From positions 62,001 through 126,000 of the forward strand of contig NZ_FOIQ01000006.1 of NCBI RefSeq assembly GCF_900110895.1: a DNA stretch of 64,000 bases, given 5' to 3'. The stretch is from Prevotella aff. ruminicola Tc2-24 (GTDB lineage Bacteria; Bacteroidota; Bacteroidia; Bacteroidales; Bacteroidaceae). A program made the position numbers and the translations under genes. Positions 8,498 to 16,479 of this stretch are shown here, in pieces. The stretch's first letter is position 1. Each line of letters begins with the position of its first letter. Under the pieces are notes generated by a model. It had not been told where the DNA came from. It was given only the letters and a program-made list of their open reading frames with translations, and ran no database searches.

Positions 8498-9145
8498 ATG
8501 ATGGGAAATTACATATTGGCAGATAATCAAGAACTGACACGATTGGCATTGATAAGCCTTATCAAGCAGGATGAAGAGAACAAGCTCTACGTGGCCACCG
8601 ACAAAGCGGGACTTGTAGAGCTACTGAAAGAACACGAGGACGCCATTGTACTACTCGACTTCACCTTGTTCGACTTCACAGATGCAGACCAGTTGCTTAT
8701 CGTTGGTGAGCGTTTTGCGTTGTCACAGTGGATACTGATCAGCGACGAGTTAACGCCAGCCTTCATGCGCCGCATTGTCTATTCTTCACATCAGTTCAGC
8801 ATCGTGTTTAAAGACGGGCCATTGAATGAAGTTCGAGAAGCTCTTCAGACTGTCGACCGACACCAACGATACATCAGTCAGCGAGCACTGGAAGTCATTA
8901 TCAACCAGCAACAGGTAGAGGAGAGCCGTCCCAGTTTCCTGACAGAAACCGAGATAGAAATCGTGCGTTCCATCGCCCAAGGTAAGTCGACGAAAGAGAT
9001 TGCTGCAGAGCGAATCTCGAGTATCCACACCATCACGACCCATCGCAAGAACATTTTCCGCAAGTTGGGTATCAACACAGCTCACGAGGTTATCAAGTAT
9101 GCATTAAGGGCAGGATTGGTAGACTCGTCGGAGTTCTATATCTGA
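8498..9145 (+). CDS. LuxR/NarL-type response regulator
   Basis: 215-residue regulator. The receiver-like N-terminal domain has an acidic pocket (ILADNQE) and candidate phospho-acceptor Asp54 in VLLDFTLFD. The C-terminal LuxR helix-turn-helix (about 145-210) reads LTETEIEIVRSIAQGKSTKEI...THRKNIFRKLGI. The frame is open from TTG 8483, but the double ATG at 8498/8501 is the more likely start, about 30 nt after the -7 element. No histidine kinase is adjacent. It is divergent from lrp and shares a 46-bp promoter core with metY. Confidence 0.88.
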   Translation: MMGNYILADNQELTRLALISLIKQDEENKLYVATDKAGLVELLKEHEDAIVLLDFTLFDFTDADQLLIVGERFALSQWILISDELTPAFMRRIVYSSHQFSIVFKDGPLNEVREALQTVDRHQRYISQRALEVIINQQQVEESRPSFLTETEIEIVRSIAQGKSTKEIAAERISSIHTITTHRKNIFRKLGINTAHEVIKYALRAGLVDSSEFYI

Positions 9146-9219
9146 GAAGGGGTTACACCGAATCCTATTAACAGCTAACGATCACCCAGTTCTATAACTG
9201 TAACCATAAAGGGAACGAC

Positions 9220-9269
9220 CTGTTCCTGTCATGGGAACAGATAAGAGTGAAGTTCCTTCACTCTTATCT
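9220..9269. terminator. Double hairpin between the luxR-type gene and the sulfur operon
   Basis: A small stem (CTGTTCC 9220-9226 with GGAACAG 9234-9240) is followed by a strong 14-bp stem, AGATAAGAGTGAAG with CTTCACTCTTATCT (9239-9252/9256-9269). The second stem overlaps the stop of the minus-strand PLP enzyme and can end transcription from both sides. Confidence 0.75.
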
Positions 9270-10496
9270 CAAACTATGTCTGATATCCTCCAAAAGATCT
9301 TCGCCATCTTCAAGACCGATACTCAGACGAACGGTAGTGTCAGGCACAGACATCTCTGCGCATTGTTCAGCAGAGAACAAGCCAAAGATCGTTGAGGCGG
9401 GATGGATAGCCAGCGACTTACGGTCGAAGAGGTTTGTGGCACGACGGATGATCTGCAATCTGTCGATGAAAGCGAAAGCAGAATCCTTATCGGCAAGGTC
9501 GATGGTGAAAACAGCGCCTGGCAACGGGCCGAACTGTGCCTTCGAAAGGGCATAGAACGGATTATCCTCCAAGCCGGTATAGTTCACGCGCTTAATCTCT
9601 GGCAATGCCTGACACTGTCTGGCAAGCCACAACGTGGTCTCGGCCTGACGACGGAAACGGATATCAAGTGTGTCAAGACCGAGGGTTTCCATATAAGCCA
9701 CCTGCGGTGTCATGAGCGCGCCAAGGTTCGTTACCAGTTCCGTCTTCACACGAGCCGTAAAGGCCATCTTCTTACCGACACGTTTGACACGCGCCTGTAT
9801 CGATGACGAAGGCGCCTGACTCCAGTCAAAACGTCCATAGTCGATAAGCAGGCCGCCGAGACCCGTGCCACCACCAGAGATATATTTCGTACTTGACACC
9901 ACCTCAATATCCACACCGAAATCAACTGCATGGAAGGTGGAGAACGGGACAATGGTGGTATCAGCAATCAGTGGGACACCAGCCTTATGGGCGATATCAG
10001 CCAATTTGCGGATGTCTGCCACGAACAACTGCGGATTAGTGATAATCTCGAAAAACAACGCACAAGTATTGTCGTCAATCTGAGCCTCCACCTCCTCGGG
10101 TTTCGTAAAATCGACGAAGCGCGGCTCAACGCCGAAGCTGCCCAATGTATCTCGAAGCAGCGACACACTATTACCAAACAGATGTTTCGAGGCCACGATA
10201 TTAAGACCAGCCGCACTGACAGCTGTCAGTGCGTAGTGGATGGCAGCCATACCCGTGTTGAGTGCCGTGACACTTGCCGCTCCCGTCAGTTGCCGTACAC
10301 GCTCTTCCAGATAAGTCGTCGTGGGATTGGCGATACGAGCATACGACGGGGCCATGGAGCGACCACAAAACGCGTCGCCCATGGCCTTGGCAGATTCAAA
10401 CTCAAACGCCGCCGTATAATAGACGGGCATCGACAATGCCCCGTATGCATCAGGTTTCTGATACTTCGTCGTCAGTATTTTCGTTTCGTACTTCAT
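9264..10496 (-). CDS. Cys/Met-metabolism PLP enzyme (O-acetyl(homo)serine sulfhydrylase-like)
   Basis: Fold-type I PLP enzyme of the trans-sulfuration family, 410 residues. Visible signatures are YARIANPTT near residue 52, Asp179 (LIADTT) for the pyridine nitrogen and the Schiff-base Lys204 in SSTKYISGGGTGLGG. Members make or break C-S bonds on activated serine or homoserine. It is the last gene of the minus-strand operon and starts directly at the end of the desulfurase gene (zero spacing). With a ThiS-like carrier and JAMM peptidase in the divergent operon, it is the likely final acceptor that turns thiocarboxylate or persulfide sulfur into cysteine or homocysteine, as MetY does in Wolinella. 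A second, more typical MetY is encoded at 28270. The exact substrate cannot be read from sequence. Confidence 0.88.
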   Translation of the reverse strand: MKYETKILTTKYQKPDAYGALSMPVYYTAAFEFESAKAMGDAFCGRSMAPSYARIANPTTTYLEERVRQLTGAASVTALNTGMAAIHYALTAVSAAGLNIVASKHLFGNSVSLLRDTLGSFGVEPRFVDFTKPEEVEAQIDDNTCALFFEIITNPQLFVADIRKLADIAHKAGVPLIADTTIVPFSTFHAVDFGVDIEVVSSTKYISGGGTGLGGLLIDYGRFDWSQAPSSSIQARVKRVGKKMAFTARVKTELVTNLGALMTPQVAYMETLGLDTLDIRFRRQAETTLWLARQCQALPEIKRVNYTGLEDNPFYALSKAQFGPLPGAVFTIDLADKDSAFAFIDRLQIIRRATNLFDRKSLAIHPASTIFGLFSAEQCAEMSVPDTTVRLSIGLEDGEDLLEDIRHSLR

Positions 10497-12059
10497 TTAT
10501 CTACCAATTATCTTCTTCACCGCTATCACGAGCTTGTCTACATCTTCACGGGTATTGTAGAGTGCGAAGGTGGGACGCACGCTCATCTCATAGCCGAGAG
10601 CGCGCAAGGCGGGCTGGGCACAATGATGACCTGCACGCACGGCAATGCCCTCCTTATCGAGTAGCGTACCGACCTCGGGTACGGGAATGCCGTCAAGTAC
10701 AAAGCTCACGACCGACACGCGATTCTTCGGATTACCTATGAGCGTCAGACCTGGAATCTGCCCGAGCTGTTCACGAGCGTACTCCGTCAACTGATGTTCG
10801 TGGTGTTCGATATTACGGATACCAAGATGACTCACGTAGTCGAGCGCCGCCCCCAGTCCGATGGCATCGGCCACGTTAGGGGTGCCAGCCTCGAAGCGTG
10901 CAGGCGGCACGTTGTACTCTGTACGCTCGATGGTCACGTCCTTAATCATATTACCACCACCCTGCCAGGGCTGCATCTTGTCCAAAAGATCCTTGCGTCC
11001 ATATACTACGCCTATGCCGTTTGGACCGTAGATCTTATGACCACTGAACACGAAGAAGTCGGCGCCCAATTGTTGTACGTCCACAGGCGTATGAGCTATC
11101 GACTGAGCTCCGTCTATCAGCACCGGGATCTGGTGTGCATGAGCGATCTCGATGATACGCTGCACGTCGTTGATAGTACCAAAAGTGTTGTTGACATGCC
11201 CCACAGAAACAAAGCGGGTATGTGGTGTGATGAGTCGTTCGAACTCCGACAGGATCAAGTCTCCGTTCTGATCGGTTGGAATGGCCCTGAGTGTTGCCCC
11301 ACGCTCCTGACAGACACGTTGCCAAGGCACGATATTAGCATGGTGATCCAGTTCCGAGACGATGACTTCATCGCCGGGTGACAGGAACTGACGCCCATAG
11401 GTCTGTGCCACAAGGTTGATACCCTCCGTGGTACCACGTACGAAGATGATCTCCTCGCTTGTGGCAGCGTTGATGAACCGCTGTACCTTCTCCCGCGCCT
11501 CTTCATAGGCATCCGTCGCCCGGGCTGCCAGCGTATGAGCTCCACGGTGGATGTTCGAGTTGTAGTTGCGGTAGTAGTCCGCGATCTTATCAATCACCTG
11601 ATTGGGCTTCTGCGTCGTTGCCCCATTGTCAAGCCACACGAGGTCGTGACCGTTTACCTTCTGCTGCAGTACGGGAAAGTCGTGCTTGATCTGCTCCGAG
11701 TTCAACGTGTCAGCTTCCTCATAGTGCAGATCCCTCAACTTCTGCGTCTCAGGGATGCCGATACCGAAGCCATCGTCCTTGGGGAGAGCTGACGTCCGGG
11801 CATCCGTATCCCCGATGTAAGGCAACCCGCTATAGCCACTGCCCCCCGCCAGAAGCTGTTTGAAACCAGCCTCCAGCTCCGAGAGGTCCAGGCCTTCGTC
11901 AGGTAGTACCACCTGCCGTATTCCCAGGTCATCCCCGACTACCCGTCGCCTTTCTGCCTGCAATTCCTCTGGGCAGTATTTCTGTGCGAGTTCCTTCAGC
12001 AGAGCCAGCGAGCCACCGTCCTGTGTCGGAAAACTATTTAGTTCTGATATATTGATCAT
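10497..12059 (-). CDS. SufS-type cysteine desulfurase with long N-terminal extension, predicted encapsulin cargo
   Basis: Takes sulfur from cysteine as an enzyme persulfide. The SufS core occupies about residues 120-520: WLDNGATTQKP, paired His239/His240 in SELDHHANIVPW, PLP Lys342 in FSGHKIYGPNG and active-site Cys480 in RAGHHCAQPAL. Residues 1-118 are additional to ordinary SufS, rich in Gly/Pro/Ser/Asp and probably largely disordered (AGGSGYSGLPYIGDTDARTS). In family 2 encapsulin systems such an extension carries the cargo-loading signal. The gene starts immediately after the shell gene's stop and abuts the PLP enzyme gene, so all three are translated from one message. Confidence 0.94.
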   Translation of the reverse strand: MINISELNSFPTQDGGSLALLKELAQKYCPEELQAERRRVVGDDLGIRQVVLPDEGLDLSELEAGFKQLLAGGSGYSGLPYIGDTDARTSALPKDDGFGIGIPETQKLRDLHYEEADTLNSEQIKHDFPVLQQKVNGHDLVWLDNGATTQKPNQVIDKIADYYRNYNSNIHRGAHTLAARATDAYEEAREKVQRFINAATSEEIIFVRGTTEGINLVAQTYGRQFLSPGDEVIVSELDHHANIVPWQRVCQERGATLRAIPTDQNGDLILSEFERLITPHTRFVSVGHVNNTFGTINDVQRIIEIAHAHQIPVLIDGAQSIAHTPVDVQQLGADFFVFSGHKIYGPNGIGVVYGRKDLLDKMQPWQGGGNMIKDVTIERTEYNVPPARFEAGTPNVADAIGLGAALDYVSHLGIRNIEHHEHQLTEYAREQLGQIPGLTLIGNPKNRVSVVSFVLDGIPVPEVGTLLDKEGIAVRAGHHCAQPALRALGYEMSVRPTFALYNTREDVDKLVIAVKKIIGR

Positions 12060-13499
12060 TTACTTTTCAACTTTATTTCGATGCTGATAGTCATGATAAT
12101 AGCCCACCTCTACATTCTCGAGCACAGCGATGGCATCGTCGGTAAGGGCGGCCAACGAGAAGTACTTCGTGAGCAGGTATGAGGCCACGCCAAACTTATC
12201 GAGTCCCATCAGGCGGGCACTCAGCGACGGTGCTATCTCACCGGGGATACCACTCTGATGCAAGCCGATGACACCCTGGTTCTTCTCGCCGACACGCACG
12301 AGGATAATCTTCGTCGTACCTACGCCTCTACCAGTCAGATACTGGCCTTCCACCTCCACCTTATCAGAGGGAATCAGAGGTACACCACGCCACAAGATAA
12401 CCCGAGTACCGAAGAGATCAGTTGTCACAGGCGGCACACCACGCCACGTACACTCTCGTTCGAAGGCAGCGATTGCTCGCGGATGGGCAATAAAGAATGC
12501 CGGTTCCTTCCACACCAACGAGAGCAACTCATCAAGGTCGTCGGGTGTTGGCGAGCCGTAGCGTGTGGTAATGCGGTAGGCAGGGTTTGCAGCTGCCAGC
12601 AGACCAAACTGTTTGTTGTTGATGAGCTCCCACTCCTGTCGTTCCTTAATGCTCTCTATCGACAAGCGCAACTGCTCTTCCAACTGGTTATAAGGGTTAT
12701 TATAGAGGTCGCTGACACGGGTATGCACACGAACGACGGTCTGCAGAGTGTTCAACGAGTACTCCGTCGGGTTCTCTTCGTAGTCGATGTAGGTCTCGGG
12801 GATGATATTATCCTCCTCATGACCGCTCACCAGGTCGATGTGTTTCTCACCGTTGTCGTTCACCGACGCTTTCAGGCGCAACTGCTTATCGACAGCCTTA
12901 TTGAACGTCTCGCGGAAGTCGGGCACCTCTTTGATGAACTTGATCAGTTCCTTTAGCTTCAGACCAAGGAACACCGTCGGCGTGATGGCACGCACCGAGA
13001 CCGTCGACTCCTGCTCGTCCAACAAGTCGGCCTCGCCGAAATACTCACCATCGCCTAGCAGAGCGATCCGCAGGTCCTCGCCATGAGAGCCCTTGCTGAT
13101 GACCTCAGCCTGTCCACTGGCTACGATGAAGAAGCGCTGTTTGTCCTTGCCCTCCTCCACGAACAGTTTGTCAACATCCACCTCTTGTGTCTCGAAAGCA
13201 CTTACCAGACGGTTCAGTATCTCGTCGTCGAACTCAGAGAAGAGGGGGATTGCCTTTAAATTCTTCGCCGTAAACGACGGCACACCGTTCACGTACTGGA
13301 TGGGCAGACGGTCGTTCTTCCTTAATTCGACCTTAGTCCTGTTTACACGGAACGTGCCGCCACTAACCTGCACCCACGGCAAGAGCTTCAATAATAGTCT
13401 CGGGGTGATACTGCCCATCTGCGGGGCCGTCTTAGTTGTCGTCGCCAGTCTTCTGGCGGTAGCAGTGGTCACACTGCGCTGAAGATTTGATTCTGCCAT
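12060..13499 (-). CDS. Family 2 (2B-type) encapsulin shell protein with CNBD-like insertion
   Basis: HK97-fold nanocompartment subunit, 479 residues. Residues 1-80 form an N-arm and first shell segment. Residues about 81-210 are a cyclic-nucleotide-binding-like domain (AIPLFSEFDDEILNRLVSAF; VEEGKDKQRFFIVASGQAEV; LLGDGEYFGEADLLDE). The HK97 shell then resumes (TPDDLDELLSLVWKEPAFFIAHPRAIAAFERECTWRG, DLFGTRVILWRGVPLIPSD). A CNBD insertion defines subfamily 2B. In the phosphate-binding cassette the Gly-Glu is kept, but the position of the usual Arg (PRxAT) reads EQEST, so cNMP binding is doubtful. The next gene encodes a desulfurase with the extension expected of cargo. Confidence 0.92.
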   Translation of the reverse strand: MAESNLQRSVTTATARRLATTTKTAPQMGSITPRLLLKLLPWVQVSGGTFRVNRTKVELRKNDRLPIQYVNGVPSFTAKNLKAIPLFSEFDDEILNRLVSAFETQEVDVDKLFVEEGKDKQRFFIVASGQAEVISKGSHGEDLRIALLGDGEYFGEADLLDEQESTVSVRAITPTVFLGLKLKELIKFIKEVPDFRETFNKAVDKQLRLKASVNDNGEKHIDLVSGHEEDNIIPETYIDYEENPTEYSLNTLQTVVRVHTRVSDLYNNPYNQLEEQLRLSIESIKERQEWELINNKQFGLLAAANPAYRITTRYGSPTPDDLDELLSLVWKEPAFFIAHPRAIAAFERECTWRGVPPVTTDLFGTRVILWRGVPLIPSDKVEVEGQYLTGRGVGTTKIILVRVGEKNQGVIGLHQSGIPGEIAPSLSARLMGLDKFGVASYLLTKYFSLAALTDDAIAVLENVEVGYYHDYQHRNKVEK

Positions 13500-13534
13500 A
13501 ATTGTTTTCTAGTTTAATACGTTTGAATTGTGAT

Positions 13535-13759
13535 TTATTTCTTAATAGTGACCTTATACGTCGTGCCTTCCACGTGTTCTACAGAGAGAACGTTGTAGCC
13601 CTGATCCTTGGCATTGCGAGGCACGTTATCGAGAGGTTCGCCTTCTGCGAGCAGCACTTCCAGGATGTCGCCCGGTTGTAGCTTCGAGAGTTCAATCTTG
13701 GTCTTGACGAAGGTCATCGGACAATGTTCCTTCGTGATGTCTAATACCTTTGTAGCCAT
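13535..13759 (-). CDS. TusA-family sulfur carrier
   Basis: 74-residue TusA-like protein. It has the family Cys13 in KEHCPMTFVKTKIEL (CPxxxxKTK...L pattern) and a C-terminal beta strand. TusA proteins accept persulfide sulfur from cysteine desulfurases and pass it on. It lies between the DsrE-like gene (17-nt gap) and the encapsulin gene in the minus-strand operon, so it is well placed to relay sulfur between the encapsulated desulfurase and downstream acceptors. Confidence 0.92.
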   Translation of the reverse strand: MATKVLDITKEHCPMTFVKTKIELSKLQPGDILEVLLAEGEPLDNVPRNAKDQGYNVLSVEHVEGTTYKVTIKK

Positions 13760-13776
13760 ATCTTACCTTTTATCTA

Positions 13777-14256
13777 TTATATAAATAATGTCTGTCCGCC
13801 CTCGGAGAGATTCAGGAACGAGGCCACGCCGAGAACGTCCTTCACCTCAGGGATGAAATCCTCTTTCTTCAAGCCAAGCACATGCATCGCCATCTCGCAG
13901 GCATAGAGGTTGATGCCAAGAGCCTTGGCAGCCTCGACGAGTTCCTCAAGGGTTGCCACATTGTTCTTACGCATCAGGTAACGGAAGATCCTCGGGCCTG
14001 CACCAAGGAAGTTGAAACGGCTCGTGGGGGTAACGCGGAGGCCTCCCATCATAAAGCCGAATAGCTTCGTGAGCCAGTTGCCGCCGGTAAAGCTCCGTCC
14101 CTGTTTCTGCTTGATCGCGTCGAGCCCCCAGAAGGTGAAGAAGATGTTCACCTCATAGCCCACGGCTGCCGCGCCTGTACCTAATGTAAATACTGCTGTC
14201 AGTTTGTCGAAATCGCCACTGAAGGCGATAATGCTTAGTTTCTTGTTTTCTGCCAT
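13777..14256 (-). CDS. DsrE/DsrF-like sulfur-transfer family protein
   Basis: 159-residue DsrE-superfamily protein (DsrE_2-type). It starts KKLSIIAFSGDFDKLTAVFTLGTGAAAVG, with FFTFWGLDAI, a central hydrophobic/basic segment and Cys in NLYACEMAMHVLGL as candidate persulfide site. First gene of the minus-strand operon. The frame extends upstream to 14364, but that part lies over and beyond the TACCTTTG promoter (14282-14289, minus strand), so ATG 14256 is the start. Confidence 0.9.
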   Translation of the reverse strand: MAENKKLSIIAFSGDFDKLTAVFTLGTGAAAVGYEVNIFFTFWGLDAIKQKQGRSFTGGNWLTKLFGFMMGGLRVTPTSRFNFLGAGPRIFRYLMRKNNVATLEELVEAAKALGINLYACEMAMHVLGLKKEDFIPEVKDVLGVASFLNLSEGGQTLFI

Positions 14257-14281
14257 CGTTTTATACGTTTGAGTCTGGGTG

Positions 14282-14405
14282 CAAAGGTACGGCGAAATCA
14301 GACGCCTTACAATCGCCTTTTCATGGCATTTCATATACCCTTGATATGGTATGCGAATTACCATCCCTGCGGGATTGTGGCATCAGACAAAACACCGTAC
14401 CTTTG
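14282..14405. promoter_or_regulatory. Divergent promoter pair with one shared ATACC-N8-GGTAT operator
   Basis: The inverted repeat ATACC-N8-GGTAT is at 14335-14352. Rightward: 18 nt, GGGATTGTGG (14371-14380), 17 nt, TACCTTTG (14398-14405) toward the ThiS-like gene. Leftward: 18 nt, GCGATTGTAA (14316-14307), 17 nt, TACCTTTG (14289-14282) toward the DsrE-like gene. The spacing is identical on both sides. GATTG supplies the -33-like TTG. The same design recurs at 16871-16940 and 19929-19999. Confidence 0.85.
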
Positions 14406-14510
14406 CAGTCGGATATTTATATTGCGAAGTCAGGTCGCACTTTGGCAAAGAGCAAGTTCTCTGCACCAGGTCCGCACTGACGTTGCACCCAGAATCAAAC
14501 TCAAACAATT

Positions 14511-14723
14511 ATGGCAAAGATTTATGTTAATGGAGACGCGCAGGAAGTGGGCCTGCCGCTCAACGTGAGTGAACTCATTAAACAGAGCGATGTACAGCAA
14601 CCCGATATGGTCAGCGTGCAGGTGAACGAGGAGTTTGCCGAGCGTGAGGATTGGGAAAGTATTCAACTGAAGGAAGGCGACAAGGTCGATTTCCTGTACT
14701 TCATGGGAGGAGGCGCACGATGA
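14511..14723 (+). CDS. ThiS/MoaD-like sulfur carrier with GGGAR tail
   Basis: 70-residue beta-grasp carrier: MAKIYVNGDAQEVGLPLNVSELIKQ, then LKEGDKVDFLYFMGGGAR. ThiS/MoaD proteins act as thiocarboxylates on a C-terminal Gly-Gly. Here two residues (Ala-Arg) follow the glycines, so the tail must be trimmed before activation, and a JAMM peptidase is encoded in the same operon. This matches the logic of Wolinella HcyS/HcyD. The stop overlaps the next gene's ATG (ATGA). The leader is about 100 nt from the -7 element at 14398. Confidence 0.92.
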   Translation: MAKIYVNGDAQEVGLPLNVSELIKQSDVQQPDMVSVQVNEEFAEREDWESIQLKEGDKVDFLYFMGGGAR

Positions 14724-15529
14724 TTGACTTCACAGAAGAACAGATACAGCGCTACTCACGACATATCCTATTGCAGGATGTGGGAGTAGAGGGACAAGAG
14801 AAGATTATGAACGCACGTGTGCTCGTAGTGGGCGCCGGCGGACTAGGTGCTCCTGTCTCACTCTATCTGGCAGCGGCAGGTATCGGCACCATCGGCATCG
14901 TGGATGCCGACGTGGTAGACCTGAGCAACCTTCAGCGCCAGGTGATTCACTTCACCAAGGATGTGGGCGTACCGAAAGTTGAAAGTGCCAAAGAGAAGAT
15001 CCTGGCCATCAACCCCGACGTAAAGGTAGAGACCCATTACAAGTTCCTGGACTCGTCGAACGCGCTCGACATCATCAAGGAGTACGACTTCATCGTCGAC
15101 GGCACCGACAACTTCCCTGTGAAGTTCCTCATCAACGACGCCTGCGTCATGGCAGGCAAGCCCTTCTCACATGGTGGCATCCTGCGCTTCAACGGTCAGA
15201 CGTTCACGCATCTGCCCGGTACAGCCTGCTATCGTTGTATGTTCAAGGAGCCGCCTCCCGTGGGAGCAGTACCCACCTGTTCGCAAGCCGGCGTACTTGG
15301 CGCTATCGCAGGCATGCTCGGTACCATCCAGGCTGCGGAGACACTGAAGTACTTCACAGGCATCGGTGAGCTGCTCACCAACCGTCTGCTGACCTTCGAC
15401 GCCAAGACCATGCAGTTCCGCACCGTCCCTGTCAAGCACCGTGACTCGTGCGCCATCTGCGGTTCCAACCCGACCATCGACCACCTGATAGATTACGAAC
15501 AGGCCGCATGCGACCTCAAAAACCACTAA
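14720..15529 (+). CDS. ThiF/MoeB/HesA-family carrier-activating adenylyltransferase
   Basis: E1-like enzyme, 269 residues, that adenylates the carrier's C-terminal Gly so it can take sulfur. Visible are the Rossmann ATP loop VLVVGAGGLGAPVS (36-47), DADVVDLSNLQRQ (62-74), VDGTDNFPVKF, paired zinc cysteines C170/C173 (CYRC) and C244/C247 (CAIC), and Cys187 in VPTCSQAGVLG. No C-terminal rhodanese domain is present, so sulfur must come from elsewhere, plausibly TusA/DsrE or the desulfurase. ATG 14720 overlaps the carrier stop. The frame is also open upstream to 14651, inside the carrier gene. Confidence 0.95.
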   Translation: MIDFTEEQIQRYSRHILLQDVGVEGQEKIMNARVLVVGAGGLGAPVSLYLAAAGIGTIGIVDADVVDLSNLQRQVIHFTKDVGVPKVESAKEKILAINPDVKVETHYKFLDSSNALDIIKEYDFIVDGTDNFPVKFLINDACVMAGKPFSHGGILRFNGQTFTHLPGTACYRCMFKEPPPVGAVPTCSQAGVLGAIAGMLGTIQAAETLKYFTGIGELLTNRLLTFDAKTMQFRTVPVKHRDSCAICGSNPTIDHLIDYEQAACDLKNH

Positions 15530-15532
15530 GAG

Positions 15533-15931
15533 ATGCTTATTCCACAAGAAATCATTGATAAGTTGATTAGTCAGGCCCGGCAGGACGCACCCGACGAGAC
15601 GTGCGGCTACCTGCTGGGCATTAGCTCTGATGAGGGCGACGTCGTGACGGAGAACTATTGGATGGAGAACATCGACCACTCCTCCGAGCACTTCTCTTTC
15701 GCACCGAAGGATCAGTTTGCGGCCTTGAGATATGCCCGTTCCAAAGGACTGAAGATTCTCGCCAACTGGCACAGTCATCCTGCTTCGCCCTCGCGACCGT
15801 CACAGGAAGATCTCCGTCTGGCCAACGATCCCACGATCCGCTATGCCATCCTATCGTTGCATGAGGGTATTCACCTGAACTCCTTCCGCATCCTGAATGG
15901 TGAGGTGGTTGACAAAGAAGTCCACCTATAG
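15533..15931 (+). CDS. JAMM/Mov34 metallopeptidase (HcyD/Mec+-like)
   Basis: 132-residue zinc peptidase. Its JAMM signature is complete: Glu22 (DETCGYLLG), His80-Ser-His82-Pro and Asp93 in NWHSHPASPSRPSQEDL. Small bacterial JAMM proteins encoded beside ThiS-like carriers remove residues after the diglycine. Here the neighbouring carrier ends GGGAR, so release of Ala-Arg is the likely reaction. It starts 3 nt after the ThiF-like gene. A hairpin at 16011-16048 ends the operon. Confidence 0.93.
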   Translation: MLIPQEIIDKLISQARQDAPDETCGYLLGISSDEGDVVTENYWMENIDHSSEHFSFAPKDQFAALRYARSKGLKILANWHSHPASPSRPSQEDLRLANDPTIRYAILSLHEGIHLNSFRILNGEVVDKEVHL

Positions 15932-16010
15932 GTGGTCCACCAGATCAAGGCGTACTCACCTGACTCTGTCTCACCGTAAAAGAGGACCGGAGTCAACCGC
16001 TTTTATATAT

Positions 16011-16048
16011 AAATTCGCTAGTAAGACCACTTGTACTAGCGATTTTTA
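16011..16048 (+). terminator. Terminator of the ThiS-ThiF-JAMM operon
   Basis: 9-bp stem TCGCTAGTA (16015-16023) with TACTAGCGA (16034-16042), a 10-nt loop, followed by TTTTTA. Confidence 0.8.
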
Positions 16049-16062
16049 TATAGCGACTACCA

Positions 16063-16479
16063 TCATGGCTTGAAGCCCTTCTGCCAAACAGCCTTCACGC
16101 CGTCGCAGAAATCATAGAGGATATGACGCCCCTGAATGCGGCGCCCAGCAGGAAGGAAACCACAGACAACGCGGGTGATGTGTTGACGGATGTTGAACGC
16201 TTTCGGGTCATCCACGCCGATGCTCTCCACCCGGAGACTGAAACGACCGATGCCGGGAAGAACCACCGTCTGTCCTTCGGTAAGTTTCTGCTTCAGGATA
16301 TCCTGCAGTTCTGTGACCACGCCGACCACAGCACCTTCCGAGAATCCACTGTTACGGCATGCCTCAGCCGCGATCTCGTCGAGAGTAACCTCGCCCTGAC
16401 TCACTGTCTTCGCAAAATACTTCCCATAAGAACTACTACTCTTGATGTTGTTCTTAATCAGTTTGATGTGTACTGCCAT
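16063..16479 (-). CDS. HU-family DNA-binding protein
   Basis: 138-residue HU/IHF-superfamily protein of the type common in Bacteroidota (MAVHIKLIKNNIKSSSSYGKYFAKTVSQGEV...VVLPGIGRFSLRVES). The C-terminal tail, about 45 residues longer than classical HU, ends in VKAVWQKGFKP. It probably shapes chromosomal DNA. It has a roughly 270-nt 5' leader, because the nearest clear -7 element (TATATTTG, minus strand) lies at about 16761-16768. The leader contains two near-identical palindromes. Confidence 0.85.
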   Translation of the reverse strand: MAVHIKLIKNNIKSSSSYGKYFAKTVSQGEVTLDEIAAEACRNSGFSEGAVVGVVTELQDILKQKLTEGQTVVLPGIGRFSLRVESIGVDDPKAFNIRQHITRVVCGFLPAGRRIQGRHILYDFCDGVKAVWQKGFKP

